Positions 8,376-20,200 of a DNA stretch of 64,000 nt are shown in pieces; the first letter of the stretch is position 1, and every line of letters begins with the position of its first letter. Below the pieces are notes generated by a model. The model ran no database searches. It had not been told where the DNA came from and was given only the letters and a program-made list of their open reading frames with translations. Made by a program: the position numbers and the translations under genes. This stretch comes from Luteitalea sp. (GTDB taxonomy: Bacteria > Acidobacteriota > Vicinamibacteria > Vicinamibacterales > Vicinamibacteraceae), in assembly GCA_009377495.1 (NCBI GenBank), contig WHTZ01000004.1, positions 1 through 64,000 on the forward strand, written 5' to 3'.

Positions 8376-9974
8376 ATGAGCTCTACTGTGGAGCAGCCTG
8401 GCAAATCGGTTGCCCCGCGTCGGTCGGGGTGGAAACGGGTGCTCATGGGCCTGGCGCTCGCCCTGCTCGTGGTTGGCTTTGCGGTGGCGGGCGCGACCGT
8501 GGCGCAGCGGGCCGCGGGTGCGCGTGTCCGAAGCTTCGCGCTGGGCACGCTCGAGATTGGCATCTGGCCCGCCGCGCCCGGCGCCATCGACATCTACATC
8601 CCCATCGTCGATTGGGGCGTGCGCGCGCACCCGTATCGCGTCCCCCTGCTGATCTCCCTACGCTTCCGTTCCCTCGATCGGGATGCTGCCCTACGAGCAC
8701 TGCGCTCTGGCAATGCGGCGCGAGAGCGGCTCGTCTCGGTGCGGGAGGATCTCGAGTCGTTGGTGCGGGCGGAGCTGCGCCGTGCCGCCCTGGTCGCGCT
8801 CCTTGGGGGTGGCGTGGGCGGTGTGATGGCCGGGCTCATCCTCGCCGCGAACCGCGGCAAGCTGTGGCTGCTCCTCGGTCCCGTTGGAGGCGTGGGGACG
8901 GCGCTCAGCGCGGTCGGCCTCTTTGGCCTAGACCTCTCGCGTGCCGACTATGGGCGGGCGATCCGTGGACCGAGCTTCTATGCGCGCGGCCAGGAGCTTC
9001 CCGAGCTGCTCGCCTTCGCGAGCCAGCTCTTCACGGTGAGCGAGCGCTACACCGAAGACTTCGATCGGGCAGTCGCCGGGTTGAGCAACCTGGTCGCGAT
9101 GGCAAGTGGAGGGATTGGCCTGCCCGAGAGCGCGCGCACGATCGTGCTCGCCTCCGACATTCATTCCAATGCCTTCGTGTTCCCTGTTCTTCGACGCTAC
9201 ACACAGCGGCGGCTCGTCTTCTTGGCCGGCGACTTCGCCCTGCTCGGCACCAAGCTCGAAGAGGGCGTCGTACCGGGTGTCGCCGCCCTGAGTAACACCG
9301 TGGTGGCGGTATCGGGCAACCACGACTCGCGCTCACTCATGCGAGCCCTCAGCCGCGCTGGTGTCACCGTGCTTACCCGCGACGGACAGCTACGCCCGGA
9401 CGGAAGTACCACTGGGAAGCCCGTCGTCGAGATCGCCGGTCTCAAAGTCGCCGGCTTCGAGGACCCGCTCGAGCGCAAGGAATCGGGCATCGGGGGGCAC
9501 GTCCTCGAAGGCGGCGACGAGCTCTTGAAAAGAGCCGGTCGTGATCTCGTGACCTGGTTTGGCGGCCTACCCGAGCGGCCCGACGTCGTGCTCCTTCACC
9601 AACACCCGCTCGCCCACATCCTACTCGATGAGCTCGAGGCCAACGACGATGGCCCTCCGGTTGTCATCCTGACCGGCCATGACCACTGGGCTCACTTCCA
9701 TCAGGCCGGGGAGCATCTCTTGCTCGACGGCGGTACTCTCGGTGCCGGCGGCCCGTTCGCCATTGGCGAGACACCCGCGGGCTTCGCGCTCCTCCACTTC
9801 GATCGCGAGCTGCGGCCTCAGGCCCTCGACGTGATCGAGGTCGAGCCTCTTTCTGGACAGGGCAAGGTTCAGCGCGTGGTGCTCGCCAACAACGAGCCGG
9901 TCCCGGAGGAAGCAGACCCCGAGGGAACGGAGCCCCAGAGACCAACCCTTGATGGTGCGCCGAGACAGCCGTAG
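8376..9974 (+). CDS. Membrane-anchored metallophosphoesterase
   Basis: 532 residues. One N-terminal membrane segment (about 25-45, VLMGLALALLVVGFAVAGAT), two further hydrophobic stretches around 140-190 (LVALLGGGVGGVMAGLILA, LWLLLGPVGGVGTALSAVG), then a calcineurin-like domain: LASDIHSNAF, LAGDFALLG, VVAVSGNHDS, LLHQHPLAH and ILTGHDHWAHF. These are the usual metal ligands (D-x-H, GD, GNHD, H, GHxH), so it should be an active phosphoesterase. The C-terminal tail is Glu/Pro rich. The substrate is unknown. Head-to-head orientation with the PhoD-like gene may reflect shared phosphate control, which is inference only. Confidence 0.82.
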   Translation: MSSTVEQPGKSVAPRRSGWKRVLMGLALALLVVGFAVAGATVAQRAAGARVRSFALGTLEIGIWPAAPGAIDIYIPIVDWGVRAHPYRVPLLISLRFRSLDRDAALRALRSGNAARERLVSVREDLESLVRAELRRAALVALLGGGVGGVMAGLILAANRGKLWLLLGPVGGVGTALSAVGLFGLDLSRADYGRAIRGPSFYARGQELPELLAFASQLFTVSERYTEDFDRAVAGLSNLVAMASGGIGLPESARTIVLASDIHSNAFVFPVLRRYTQRRLVFLAGDFALLGTKLEEGVVPGVAALSNTVVAVSGNHDSRSLMRALSRAGVTVLTRDGQLRPDGSTTGKPVVEIAGLKVAGFEDPLERKESGIGGHVLEGGDELLKRAGRDLVTWFGGLPERPDVVLLHQHPLAHILLDELEANDDGPPVVILTGHDHWAHFHQAGEHLLLDGGTLGAGGPFAIGETPAGFALLHFDRELRPQALDVIEVEPLSGQGKVQRVVLANNEPVPEEADPEGTEPQRPTLDGAPRQP

Positions 9975-10034
9975 ATTGTCATCGAAAGTTCGTGACAGCG
10001 CGACGGCACGACGCTCGGTCACGCTAGCGGCGTG

Positions 10035-10823
10035 ATGACCGCATCGCTCGCGCTGCCCGCGCTGCTTCTCGTCCTGACCTCGCCGGCGCTTGCCCAGGCG
10101 CGCCGTACACCGGCGGGCGCAGCCGGGCCCGTCCTCGAGATCCGCTCCTACAATCTGAAGACCGGCACGCGCGACAAATTTCACGAGCTGTTCGTGCGGG
10201 AAGCGCTGCCGCTGCTGCAGCAGTGGAACGTGGATGTCGTGGCGTATGGGCCGTCATTGCACGACCGCGACTCCTACTTTCTCATGCGCGCATTCTCGAG
10301 CCTCGACGAGCGCGAACGCAGCGAGGAGGCCTTCTACAACAGTTCTGAATGGCGCAGTGGGCCGCGTGCTGCGGTGCTCGAGGCAATCGAGCGCTACACG
10401 ACCATCGCGATCCGCGTCGATGACGCCACACTCGGAGGGCTTCGGGAGACCATGCACACACAGAACGCTCCGTCCGATCTCGAGGTGCTCTCGCGCCTGA
10501 ACAACGACTATATCGAGGCGGTGAAGAGGTCGGACGCCAAGCGCTTCAGGGAGATTCTCGCTGACGACTTCCTGTGCTCCCTTCCGGACGGCACGCTCAT
10601 CAATCGAGCGCAGTTCCTGCAGCAAATAGCCAAGCCGAGCACGATCGCCAATCTGGAGGTTCATGACGTGAACATCCGCCTCATGGGCGACTTCGCCATC
10701 GTGCACGCGGAGACGAGGTTCAGCTTGCCCGACGGCACACCAGGCTCTGGCCGCTACACCGATGTCTGGGCGCGGCGCAATGGACGATGGGTCGCGGTGT
10801 CGGCACACGTAACCCGGAAGTAA
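10035..10823 (+). CDS. Secreted NIPSNAP + SnoaL/DUF4440 fusion protein
   Basis: 262 residues from the ATG at 10035 (a GTG lies one codon upstream). A signal peptide (SLALPALLLVLTSPALAQA) is followed by a ferredoxin-like NIPSNAP domain (LEIRSYNLKTGTRDKFHELF through EAIERYTTIAI, about 36-125) and a cone-like SnoaL/NTF2 domain (LNNDYIEAVKRSDAKRFREILADDFLCSLPDG through YTDVWARRNGRWVAVSAHVT). Both domains are common in Acidobacteriota secreted proteins, but the fusion has no assigned reaction. It stands alone between the metallophosphoesterase and the convergent DUF1080 gene. Confidence 0.75.
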   Translation: MTASLALPALLLVLTSPALAQARRTPAGAAGPVLEIRSYNLKTGTRDKFHELFVREALPLLQQWNVDVVAYGPSLHDRDSYFLMRAFSSLDERERSEEAFYNSSEWRSGPRAAVLEAIERYTTIAIRVDDATLGGLRETMHTQNAPSDLEVLSRLNNDYIEAVKRSDAKRFREILADDFLCSLPDGTLINRAQFLQQIAKPSTIANLEVHDVNIRLMGDFAIVHAETRFSLPDGTPGSGRYTDVWARRNGRWVAVSAHVTRK

Positions 10824-10881
10824 GCAGCGACACGCCTTGCCGGCGTACCGTGGACGCCTGACTCTTCGCCGTTAACCGGGA

Positions 10882-11721
10882 TTAGGTGCAGCGCGAGTCG
10901 TCGCGATGCACGAAGTACGGCCGATATGCCGGTGACGCCGGGTCCATGCAGCCTGAGAGGTTCAGCAAGCGGATGTTGCGAAACTCCACGGGCTGGCTTT
11001 CCGCCTGCAGCCCGATATAGCCGTCTTCGAGGAGCGTACCGTCCTTCTTGATGGCAGGGTCGAAGCCGTTCGCGACGCCGCCCCCGATCGTCGGTTTCTC
11101 GTACTCCAGCACCGTCTGGCCGCCGAGTAGGTGGCGCACGCGCTCCCCGCCCAGAACCTCCACTTCCACCGCGACCCATCCCTCGTCGCCGTGCTTCCGT
11201 GACGTGGAGCTCGTGCAATGCGCCTTCACCATTTGGCCCTTCATGAAGATCTCCGTGCCAGGCGTGCAGACGTTCATGGTGGTGCGGTTGCCCGCCAGGA
11301 ACTGCGCCTCGACAGAGATGGGCCAGTCCTGGTCCTTGAGGATGGTCTCCGGCGCCTGGGAATGGAACATCACGCCGCTGTTCAGCCGCGCGTAGTCGGG
11401 TCCGCCCTTCATCTGCTCCCCGAAGAAGCGATATTCGAGTGACAAGACGTAGTGCGACAGCTTCTGATTGTAGAAAAGATGCCCGAAGCGCGCGCCGAAG
11501 TCATCGTACTTGTCGTACATCACGCGAACGACGCCGTTCTCCACACGGAAGGTGTCAGCATAGTTGTCGCCGAGCTCGTGGTGGGCGAGCTTCACGACCC
11601 ACCCGTCGAGATTGCGCCCGTTGAAGAGGTTGCGCCAATCCTCTGGCGGGGCACTGCGCCAGTCGGGCGCGGCAGACAGCGGGAGAATCGACAGCGTCAA
11701 GAGTAAGGCCAGTGTTCTCAT
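10882..11721 (-). CDS. DUF1080 (3-keto-disaccharide hydrolase-like) secreted protein
   Basis: 279 residues with a short signal peptide (MRTLALLLTLSILPLSAAP). The hallmark of the family is WRNLFNGRNLDGWVVK near the start, followed by a concanavalin-like fold with FGHLFYNQKLSHYVLSLEYRF, LNSGVMFHSQ and the ending EDGYIGLQAESQPVEFRNIRLLNL. Some DUF1080 proteins cleave 3-keto-glycosides made by GFO/IDH-type oxidoreductases; others act as carbohydrate-binding or lyase modules. No partner oxidoreductase is nearby. The Cys residues near the C-terminus (GCMDPAS, DSRCT) may form a disulphide. Confidence 0.85.
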   Translation of the reverse strand: MRTLALLLTLSILPLSAAPDWRSAPPEDWRNLFNGRNLDGWVVKLAHHELGDNYADTFRVENGVVRVMYDKYDDFGARFGHLFYNQKLSHYVLSLEYRFFGEQMKGGPDYARLNSGVMFHSQAPETILKDQDWPISVEAQFLAGNRTTMNVCTPGTEIFMKGQMVKAHCTSSTSRKHGDEGWVAVEVEVLGGERVRHLLGGQTVLEYEKPTIGGGVANGFDPAIKKDGTLLEDGYIGLQAESQPVEFRNIRLLNLSGCMDPASPAYRPYFVHRDDSRCT

Positions 11722-11868
11722 GCGAGTGCTCCGCTTTGAGTCGGTGTCCGCAATGATGACCGTTCATGCCCCAACCGAGCAACCTCTTGGCGGTGTCGGT
11801 GTGTCGGGTTCGGCTCGGCGCATTGGCGATAAGCAACTATGCGGTTGCATATTTGCCACGGACCGATT

Positions 11869-11894
11869 ATTATGCAACCTGGAGGTTGCATAAT
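11869..11894. promoter_or_regulatory. Palindromic operator overlapping the start of the SRPBCC gene
   Basis: Perfect 12-bp arms ATTATGCAACCT (11869-11880) and AGGTTGCATAAT (11883-11894) separated by GG. The right arm contains the ribosome-binding site and the first two bases of the ATG at 11893. A further half-site GGTTGCATA occurs at about 11843-11851. This is a typical ArsR-dimer target, and the ArsR gene is the second gene of the same transcript, so autorepression is the simple reading. Confidence 0.7.
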
Positions 11895-12357
11895 GACCGT
11901 GACTGACCTGAGCCGTATTGACAGAGCCATTGAGATCGAAGCGCCACCAGATCGTGTCTGGCGTGCGCTGACAACTGCCCCGGAGCTCTCGGCGTGGTTT
12001 CAAGTGACCATTGAGGGTGAGATCGCACCCGGGAGCGAGGCGTGGATGACGTCCGTGCAGCCACAGTATGCGGGCGAGCGCTTCCGCGTGCGGTTCACGG
12101 AGATGGTGCCACCGCACCGCTTCGTCTGGCAATGGCATCCAGGCGAGGTGGATCCTTCGGTAGACTACTCTCGCGAGCCGCGTACCACGGTCACGTTCTC
12201 GCTGGAACCCTCGGAGCGTGGAACGCGATTGAGCGTCTCGGAAACCGGCTTCGATCAGATCTCCCTCGCGCGGCGCGCGAAGGTTTACAAGAGCAACAGC
12301 GAGGGCTGGCCCGAAGTGCTGGTGTGGTTGCAGAAGTATGTCGAAGCAGCGGGCTGA
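11893..12357 (+). CDS. SRPBCC/AHSA1-domain protein
   Basis: 154 residues. Start ATG at 11893 is preceded by GGAGG. The sequence DRAIEIEAPPDRVWRALTTAPELSAWF is the standard opening of AHSA1-like START-fold proteins. RFRVRFTEMVPPHRFVWQWHPG and VTFSLEPSERGTRLSVSETGF follow in the expected order. These proteins bind hydrophobic ligands or are co-chaperone-like; the precise role is unknown. It overlaps the ArsR gene by 20 bases, an arrangement that is common for AHSA1/ArsR pairs and suggests that the two are translated together. Confidence 0.85.
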   Translation: MTVTDLSRIDRAIEIEAPPDRVWRALTTAPELSAWFQVTIEGEIAPGSEAWMTSVQPQYAGERFRVRFTEMVPPHRFVWQWHPGEVDPSVDYSREPRTTVTFSLEPSERGTRLSVSETGFDQISLARRAKVYKSNSEGWPEVLVWLQKYVEAAG

Positions 12358-12679
12358 GCGGAGTCCAGCGGACGCCGCGTTGTTGTTCGCGGCGCTCGGC
12401 GACGAGACGAGGCTGGGACTGCTGCAGCGATTGTCACGCGGTGGCCCAGCTTCGATCTCGGCGCTGGCCGAACGCTTCCGAGTGACGCGACAGGGGGTGA
12501 CAAAGCATCTCCATGTCCTCGCTGCGGCGGGGGTCATCGAGGGCCGCCGCGAGGGACGGCAACACGTCTGGGCGCTCAACCCCACGCGGCTGGCCGAGGC
12601 GGGGCGCTGCCTGGAGACCATTGCGCGTGGGTGGGACGATGCGCTGAGCCGCTTGAAGGCGCACCTCGAAGACACGTAA
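12338..12679 (+). CDS. ArsR-family transcriptional regulator
   Basis: 113 residues. The ArsR winged helix is clear: LFAALGDETRLGLLQRLSRGG, then ISALAERFRVTRQGVTKHLHVLAAAGVIEGRREGRQHVWALN. No metal-binding Cys pair is seen in helix 3, so it is not a classic arsenic sensor. It belongs to the non-metal ArsR group found with SRPBCC proteins. The N-terminal 20 bases overlap the upstream gene. It probably acts on the palindrome at 11869-11894. The kinase gene starts 25 bases after its stop and may share the transcript. Confidence 0.88.
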   Translation: MSKQRAERSPADAALLFAALGDETRLGLLQRLSRGGPASISALAERFRVTRQGVTKHLHVLAAAGVIEGRREGRQHVWALNPTRLAEAGRCLETIARGWDDALSRLKAHLEDT

Positions 12680-12704
12680 AATGCCCATCCCTCGAAGGTA
12701 ATCC

Positions 12705-15065
<2,361 letters not shown>

Positions 15066-15086
15066 GACGGGAGCGAGGGGTCTGAA

Positions 15087-15108
15087 CGAGGGGTCTAAAG
15101 ACCCCTCG
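15087..15108. terminator. Hairpin between convergent genes, likely bidirectional terminator
   Basis: Arms CGAGGGGTC (15087-15095) and GACCCCTCG (15100-15108) with a TAAA loop lie between the kinase stop and the stop of the minus-strand transporter gene. No long T-run follows, so intrinsic termination would be weak. A partial direct copy GCGAGGGGTCT occurs just upstream. Confidence 0.5.
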
Positions 15109-17226
15109 CTACGTACGCCGGCGGCTCGCGATCGCGGCGCGCGGCAGCGAGACTGCCGAGCGCCGCAGCTCCTCCTCGACCTCATCGAGTTGGCGTGGCG
15201 GTCTCGAGGCCAACCGCGCTGTCCCGAGGCGATCCAATAAAGGTTGGCGCACGCTGTCCGGTAGCACGTGCTCGAGGTACTCGAGTGCCGTGCCCCTGAG
15301 CCGCGGATCGTCGCCACCGACCGCCCAGCGGCTGACCCGCAGCGGCTCCCGCTCGCCCACGGCCGAGAGCAGCACGAAGATGCGATCGAGCTGCGCTTCG
15401 TGATCGGCGACGGCCATCCTCAGCTCGCGGGCGACCGCCGCATACACCGGTCGCGCGGGTATAGCCAGTCCGGCGTTCCGCTCCCGCAACCACGCCGTGA
15501 CCAGGCCGCACGCCCGGCGCACGGCGAGGTCCGGGTCGCTCAGACCCAGCAGAAGTCCCTCCACGGCGCGGGAGGTTGGACACGCCTTGAGGACCCGTGG
15601 AATGCGCTGCCGCACCGCCACCGGCTGATCGGGGTCCACCAGGGCGTCCACGAGCTGGCCCGTCGCGCGTTCAGCCACGCTGCGCAACGACCTCAACGCT
15701 TGAGGGAAGAGCTCGTCGCGGCCCAGGAGCGGGATCAGCAGTCCCACCACCTCCGGTCCGGGTGGCGAGGGAGCCTCGGCCAAAGCGCGGCGGATGCGCT
15801 CCGTGCGGCCCGAGCGCAGCTCCTCTGCCAAGCGCAGGAACAGATCGGCGTCCGACGCGCGCTCCGCTTCGTGGAGCTCGGGCTTCAGGGCGTGGATCTC
15901 GGCCAACAGCGATTCACGGTCGAGCGCGGCTCGCGTCAGCGTCAGACGCGTCGTGGCATCCACGACCTCGTCTGACTCGAGCGCGACCAGACCGGAGCGC
16001 AGGCTGTGCTCGAGCGCTCGGACGTATCCCTGGTGGAGCTGGCGGGCAAACAGCAACGAAGCGAGCATCGCCAGCAGTGCGATCAGCCAGAGAGCGCGAG
16101 GGGAGAACAACGGTAGCGCGGCCAGCACCATTACAATGCCCGCGCCAAGCAATGAGCCGAGCTTGTCTGCCGCCACGTCCACGAGCGCTTTCGTGCGCCG
16201 CTTCCGCCACGCCGGCAGCGGTGCGTAGAACAGCTCGTAGCCGGAACGGAACAGCGAGTCGCGCAGCGCGCCACCCAGGCCGCGCGCCACCACCGCGCTC
16301 GTCAGCGACGGAAGCGCGACGCCGGCTGCCGAGGCGAGCGCGACGAGGGCCGGCTGGAACGAGACTGTTCCCGACAAGCCAACCCGTTCCAGAGCGCGTC
16401 GCGTCACGGTGGCCTGGACGGCCAGCGTGAGAAGCGCCACAGACGCATAGAAGAAGCTGAAGAAGCTCGCCAGATCTTGGCTGCTCGCGAAGGCGCCCGC
16501 GGCACCCACTTTGAGCAGGTAATCGAGCAGCGCATCGGTGAGCGCTCCTAGGCCCACCAGGGCAGCAAGCTGACCGAGGTATGGGAACTCGTGGATCCAA
16601 CGCACGCCAGCGAAGAGGCCGCCGGGTGCCTCCGCATCACGTTGTTCGGGTGCGGACGCTGGCCCTAGCCGCGGCAGAACGAACAGGGCGAGGAGGCTAG
16701 TGGCCGACAGCCCGACAAGGAGCGTCGGAACGGGCACCAGGTGTGCTCCCGTCCAAGCCAACACACCACCCACCACGCCGCCCAGCGATGCGCCGGTGCC
16801 GATGCGGCCCACCACACGTCGCGCCGTATACGGATCGAAGCGCTCATTCACCAGCGACCAGAAGCTCGAGACGATGCCGAGGCCGAGCAGCGCGAGCTGG
16901 ACGTAGAGCGCGGCGGCTACCAGACGCGGATGATCCGCAGCCAGACGCCACTCGGCTGCGAACAGAAGCGCCGAGAGCGCCAGCACGCCGGTCAGCACTC
17001 CCGCGGGGGAGCGACGGGCGGCCGCGCTCGCGAACGCCAGCGCGCCGCACACGGACACCAGCGCAGACACGAGCATCATCCCTGGCAGCGACGTCACGGA
17101 GTGCGCGGACAGGAAAAGCGCGTCGCGCAGCGCGCGCCCCGCCACTTGCTGGGCGATGAGCAGCGCCGCCATGAGCGCGGCGGCTGTGACCGCGGCCCCA
17201 TCGCCAGGGTCAAGGAGTGCCTTCAT
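15109..17226 (-). CDS. MFS/NTT-like membrane transporter with C-terminal HEAT-like repeats
   Basis: 705 residues. About twelve hydrophobic segments fill the first 420 residues, including LLIAQQVAGRALRDALFLSAHSV and LLGLGIVSSFWSLVNERFDPYTARRVVGRIGTGASLGGVVGG. The latter resembles bacterial and plastid ATP/ADP translocase (NTT/TLC) proteins, where this region carries substrate determinants. The C-terminal 280 residues are helical repeats (LRSVAERATGQLVDALVDPDQPVAVRQRIPRVLKACP and similar), as in bacterial NTT-like proteins fused to HEAT repeats. Whether it moves nucleotides is not shown. Ten bases separate its start from the end of the protease gene upstream, so the two may be cotranscribed. 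Confidence 0.7.
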   Translation of the reverse strand: MKALLDPGDGAAVTAAALMAALLIAQQVAGRALRDALFLSAHSVTSLPGMMLVSALVSVCGALAFASAAARRSPAGVLTGVLALSALLFAAEWRLAADHPRLVAAALYVQLALLGLGIVSSFWSLVNERFDPYTARRVVGRIGTGASLGGVVGGVLAWTGAHLVPVPTLLVGLSATSLLALFVLPRLGPASAPEQRDAEAPGGLFAGVRWIHEFPYLGQLAALVGLGALTDALLDYLLKVGAAGAFASSQDLASFFSFFYASVALLTLAVQATVTRRALERVGLSGTVSFQPALVALASAAGVALPSLTSAVVARGLGGALRDSLFRSGYELFYAPLPAWRKRRTKALVDVAADKLGSLLGAGIVMVLAALPLFSPRALWLIALLAMLASLLFARQLHQGYVRALEHSLRSGLVALESDEVVDATTRLTLTRAALDRESLLAEIHALKPELHEAERASDADLFLRLAEELRSGRTERIRRALAEAPSPPGPEVVGLLIPLLGRDELFPQALRSLRSVAERATGQLVDALVDPDQPVAVRQRIPRVLKACPTSRAVEGLLLGLSDPDLAVRRACGLVTAWLRERNAGLAIPARPVYAAVARELRMAVADHEAQLDRIFVLLSAVGEREPLRVSRWAVGGDDPRLRGTALEYLEHVLPDSVRQPLLDRLGTARLASRPPRQLDEVEEELRRSAVSLPRAAIASRRRT

Positions 17227-17235
17227 CCTACCTGG

Positions 17236-20200
17236 TTACCGCTTTGGATATGCCGGCCGCGATGGGCGTTTCGGCGGATTCTTCTTCAGTTCGTCCATGA
17301 CGATCTCGATGGCGCGCTCGAGTTGCGGGTCGCGACCCGCCACGACAGCGGCTGGTGTCTGCTCCACGTCGACGTCCGGCGCGACGCCTTCGTTCTCGAC
17401 GACCCACCCTTCCTCGGTCCAGATGGCCAAATTCGGCGCGGTGACCGAACCGCCGTCCATCAGGACAGGAAAGCCAAGGATGCCGACGAGGCCACCCCAC
17501 GTGCGCTTACCCACCAAGGCTCCGAGCTCGAACTTACGAAACATCCACGGCAGCAGGTCGCCTCCCGAACCGGCCGTCTCATCGATGATCATGACCTTGG
17601 GCCCGAGCACTGCCCCGGCCGGTGTTGTGATGTCCGCGCCGTAGCGTGTCGCCCAGTAGCTGACAAACGGCCGGCGCAGGATGTCGATGTAGTAGTCGGC
17701 GACCTGGCCGCCGCCGTTGAACCGCTCGTCCACGATGATGGCGTCACGGCCGGCCTGCGGGAAGAAGTAGCGCTTGAAGTACTCGTGACCGAGGTTTGCG
17801 GTGTTCGGCACGTACACATACGCGACGCGGCCGTCGGTAGCCTCTGTGACCTTGCGGAGGTTGCTCTCCACCCAATCGCGGTTTCTCAAGGCTGCCTCGC
17901 TCTCCACCGGCACGACCTTGACCGTGCGGGCACCCTTGCCGTCTGGGCTGGGGCCAACCGTGATCTCCACGATTTGATCAGCGGTGTTCTCGAACAGGCT
18001 GTGAAGGTTCGTTGGTGGCTGGAGGTCTTGCCCGCGCACCGCAAGGAGGTACTCGCCAGCCTCCACGTCGACGCCAGGTTCGGTGAGCGGCGATCGCAGC
18101 TCAGGATTCCAGTTGAGCCCGCCATACACTTTCTGGAAGCGATATCTCCCGTTCGCCACCTCGAAATCCGCGCCAAGCAACCCGCCTGGCACCGTTGCCG
18201 GCTTCCTGCGCACGTCACCGCCGCCGCCATACGAATGTCCAACCGACACCTCGCTGCACAACCATTGGATGAGACGCGCCAAATCGGTGCGATGCGCCAA
18301 GTGCGGCAGGAAGGCCGCGTACTTCTTCTGCATGGCGGGCCAATCCAGGCCGTGCATGCCGGGGTCGTAGAAGTAGTCCCGGTTGATGCGCCATGCCTCA
18401 TCGAACATCTGTCGCCACTCGGCGGGGGGATCGATCTTCACCTGGATGCGATCGACGGCGAGCGTTTCGTCGGGCGGCTCTACTTCATCCGCAAGCTCGG
18501 CAATGCGCCACTCCTCATCCAACCGATAGAGGACCTTCTTGCTGTCGAACGAGATGTCGTAGTCGTTCACCTCGGGCAGCAGCGTGTCGGTCTCTCGCTC
18601 CTCGAAGTCGAAGCGCTGGAGCGCGGTTTTACTATCAGCGGTGCGGAGAAAGAAGAGCTGCCCTTCCTCGCCAACCTGCAGATTCCCGTAGTCACCCTCC
18701 GGGACGGGGAGCGCCACGATGCGCTGTGACAGGTTCTCGAAGTCAATGACGACCGGCTCGGGAGGCTCGGCTTTCACGCTTGAATCTTTCTTGTCTTTCG
18801 CACTCCCCGCTTCTTCATTCTCTTCATCTGTCGCGCGACGTTTCTTCTCATCCTTCTCGCCCTTCTTGTCTTCCTCGTCTTCCTTATCTTTCTCGTCTTT
18901 CTCGTCGCTCTCGTCGCTCTCGTCAGGTTCCGCGTCTGGCCCTTCTTCCTCGTCGCTCTCTTTGGCAAGTGGCGATTCGAGACCCTTCTTCAGCACCGCT
19001 ACGTAAATCGCGCGCGTGGCACGCATGTCGGCGCCAGCCTGGGAGAACCAGTCACGCACGGGCCCGGCATTCGTGGACGCAAAGAAGTAGAGATGCTTGC
19101 CGTTCTTGTCGAACACAGGCTCGCTCACGTCGCTCAAGCCGTCCGTAATGGCAAACGACTTCGCGTCGTCGATCGAGTACACATGCACGGACTCAATCTG
19201 CGCGCGGCTGACGAGCGTATAGGCGAGCCATCGCGAATCCGGCGACCAGCCATACCGCTCGCTCATGAACGCCCCTGGCTCGTAAATGGGTTGCTGAGCT
19301 ACCTTCGAGAACTTGCCAGAGCCCAGATCGATGACATACAGCGTGCGCGTGTTGTCCGTGAAGGCAATCCTCTTGCAGTCTGGAGACCAGGCCGGTCGCG
19401 CGTAGAAGCCGGTGCCGTTCAGCTTGTACGTCTTTCAAGAACCGCTGCCGTCCTGCGGCCGCACGTGCAGCTCGTATTCGCCGGACGTATCGGAAAAGTA
19501 CGCCACCGACTTGCCATCCGGTGACCACGCTGGTGATCGCTCGTGGTCAGATGGCGTTGTCGTCAAGTACCGTGGATCGCCTTTCTCTGCTGGGACAGTG
19601 ACGATCTCGCCACGAAACTCGAACACGGCCCGCGCTCCCGTTGGTGAGATTGCCGCATCGCGAATCCACTCGTTGCCCTTCGCGAAGCGTGGTCGACGCT
19701 CAACCAGGTCTGCCGCCACGCCGATCTTCAAGCGCTCGCTCTGCCCGGTTCGGGCGTCGAGCAGGTGTAACCAACCGGCCTGCTCATAGACGATGCGGCC
19801 GTTCGCCGCGGCAGCGTTGAGGACGGGAAAGTCGGTATGTTCGGTGAGCTGACGGATGGCCTTGGTCCGTACGTCGTACGCGAAGAGATTGAATTCACCA
19901 TTCCTATCCGACCGAAAGTAGATCGTGTCTCCCACCCACACAGGGTCGGCGTCGTTGGCGCGTTCGGTCGGCTGCGGAATCGTCGCTGCTGTGTGATCGC
20001 TCACGCGATAGGTCACGATGGTCGACACGGCTCCGCCGCGATAACGCTTCCATTGCAGATGACGCGGCGAGAGCGGTGTGTAAGCCAGGTGTGACCCGTC
20101 AGGCGAGTACGTCGCCTCGTGGGCGTGCGGAACGGCGAGCTGTGTTGGCATGCTCCCTGCCAAGGGCACGGTGAAGAGCTGCGTGTAGCGAGCGGTGAAG

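Noticed and set aside
19435..19437. Stop-codon reassignment or selenocysteine at the TGA
   Set aside because: Many genes in the window end in TGA, no selenocysteine-type hairpin was evident after it, and a Trp codon is the natural reading.
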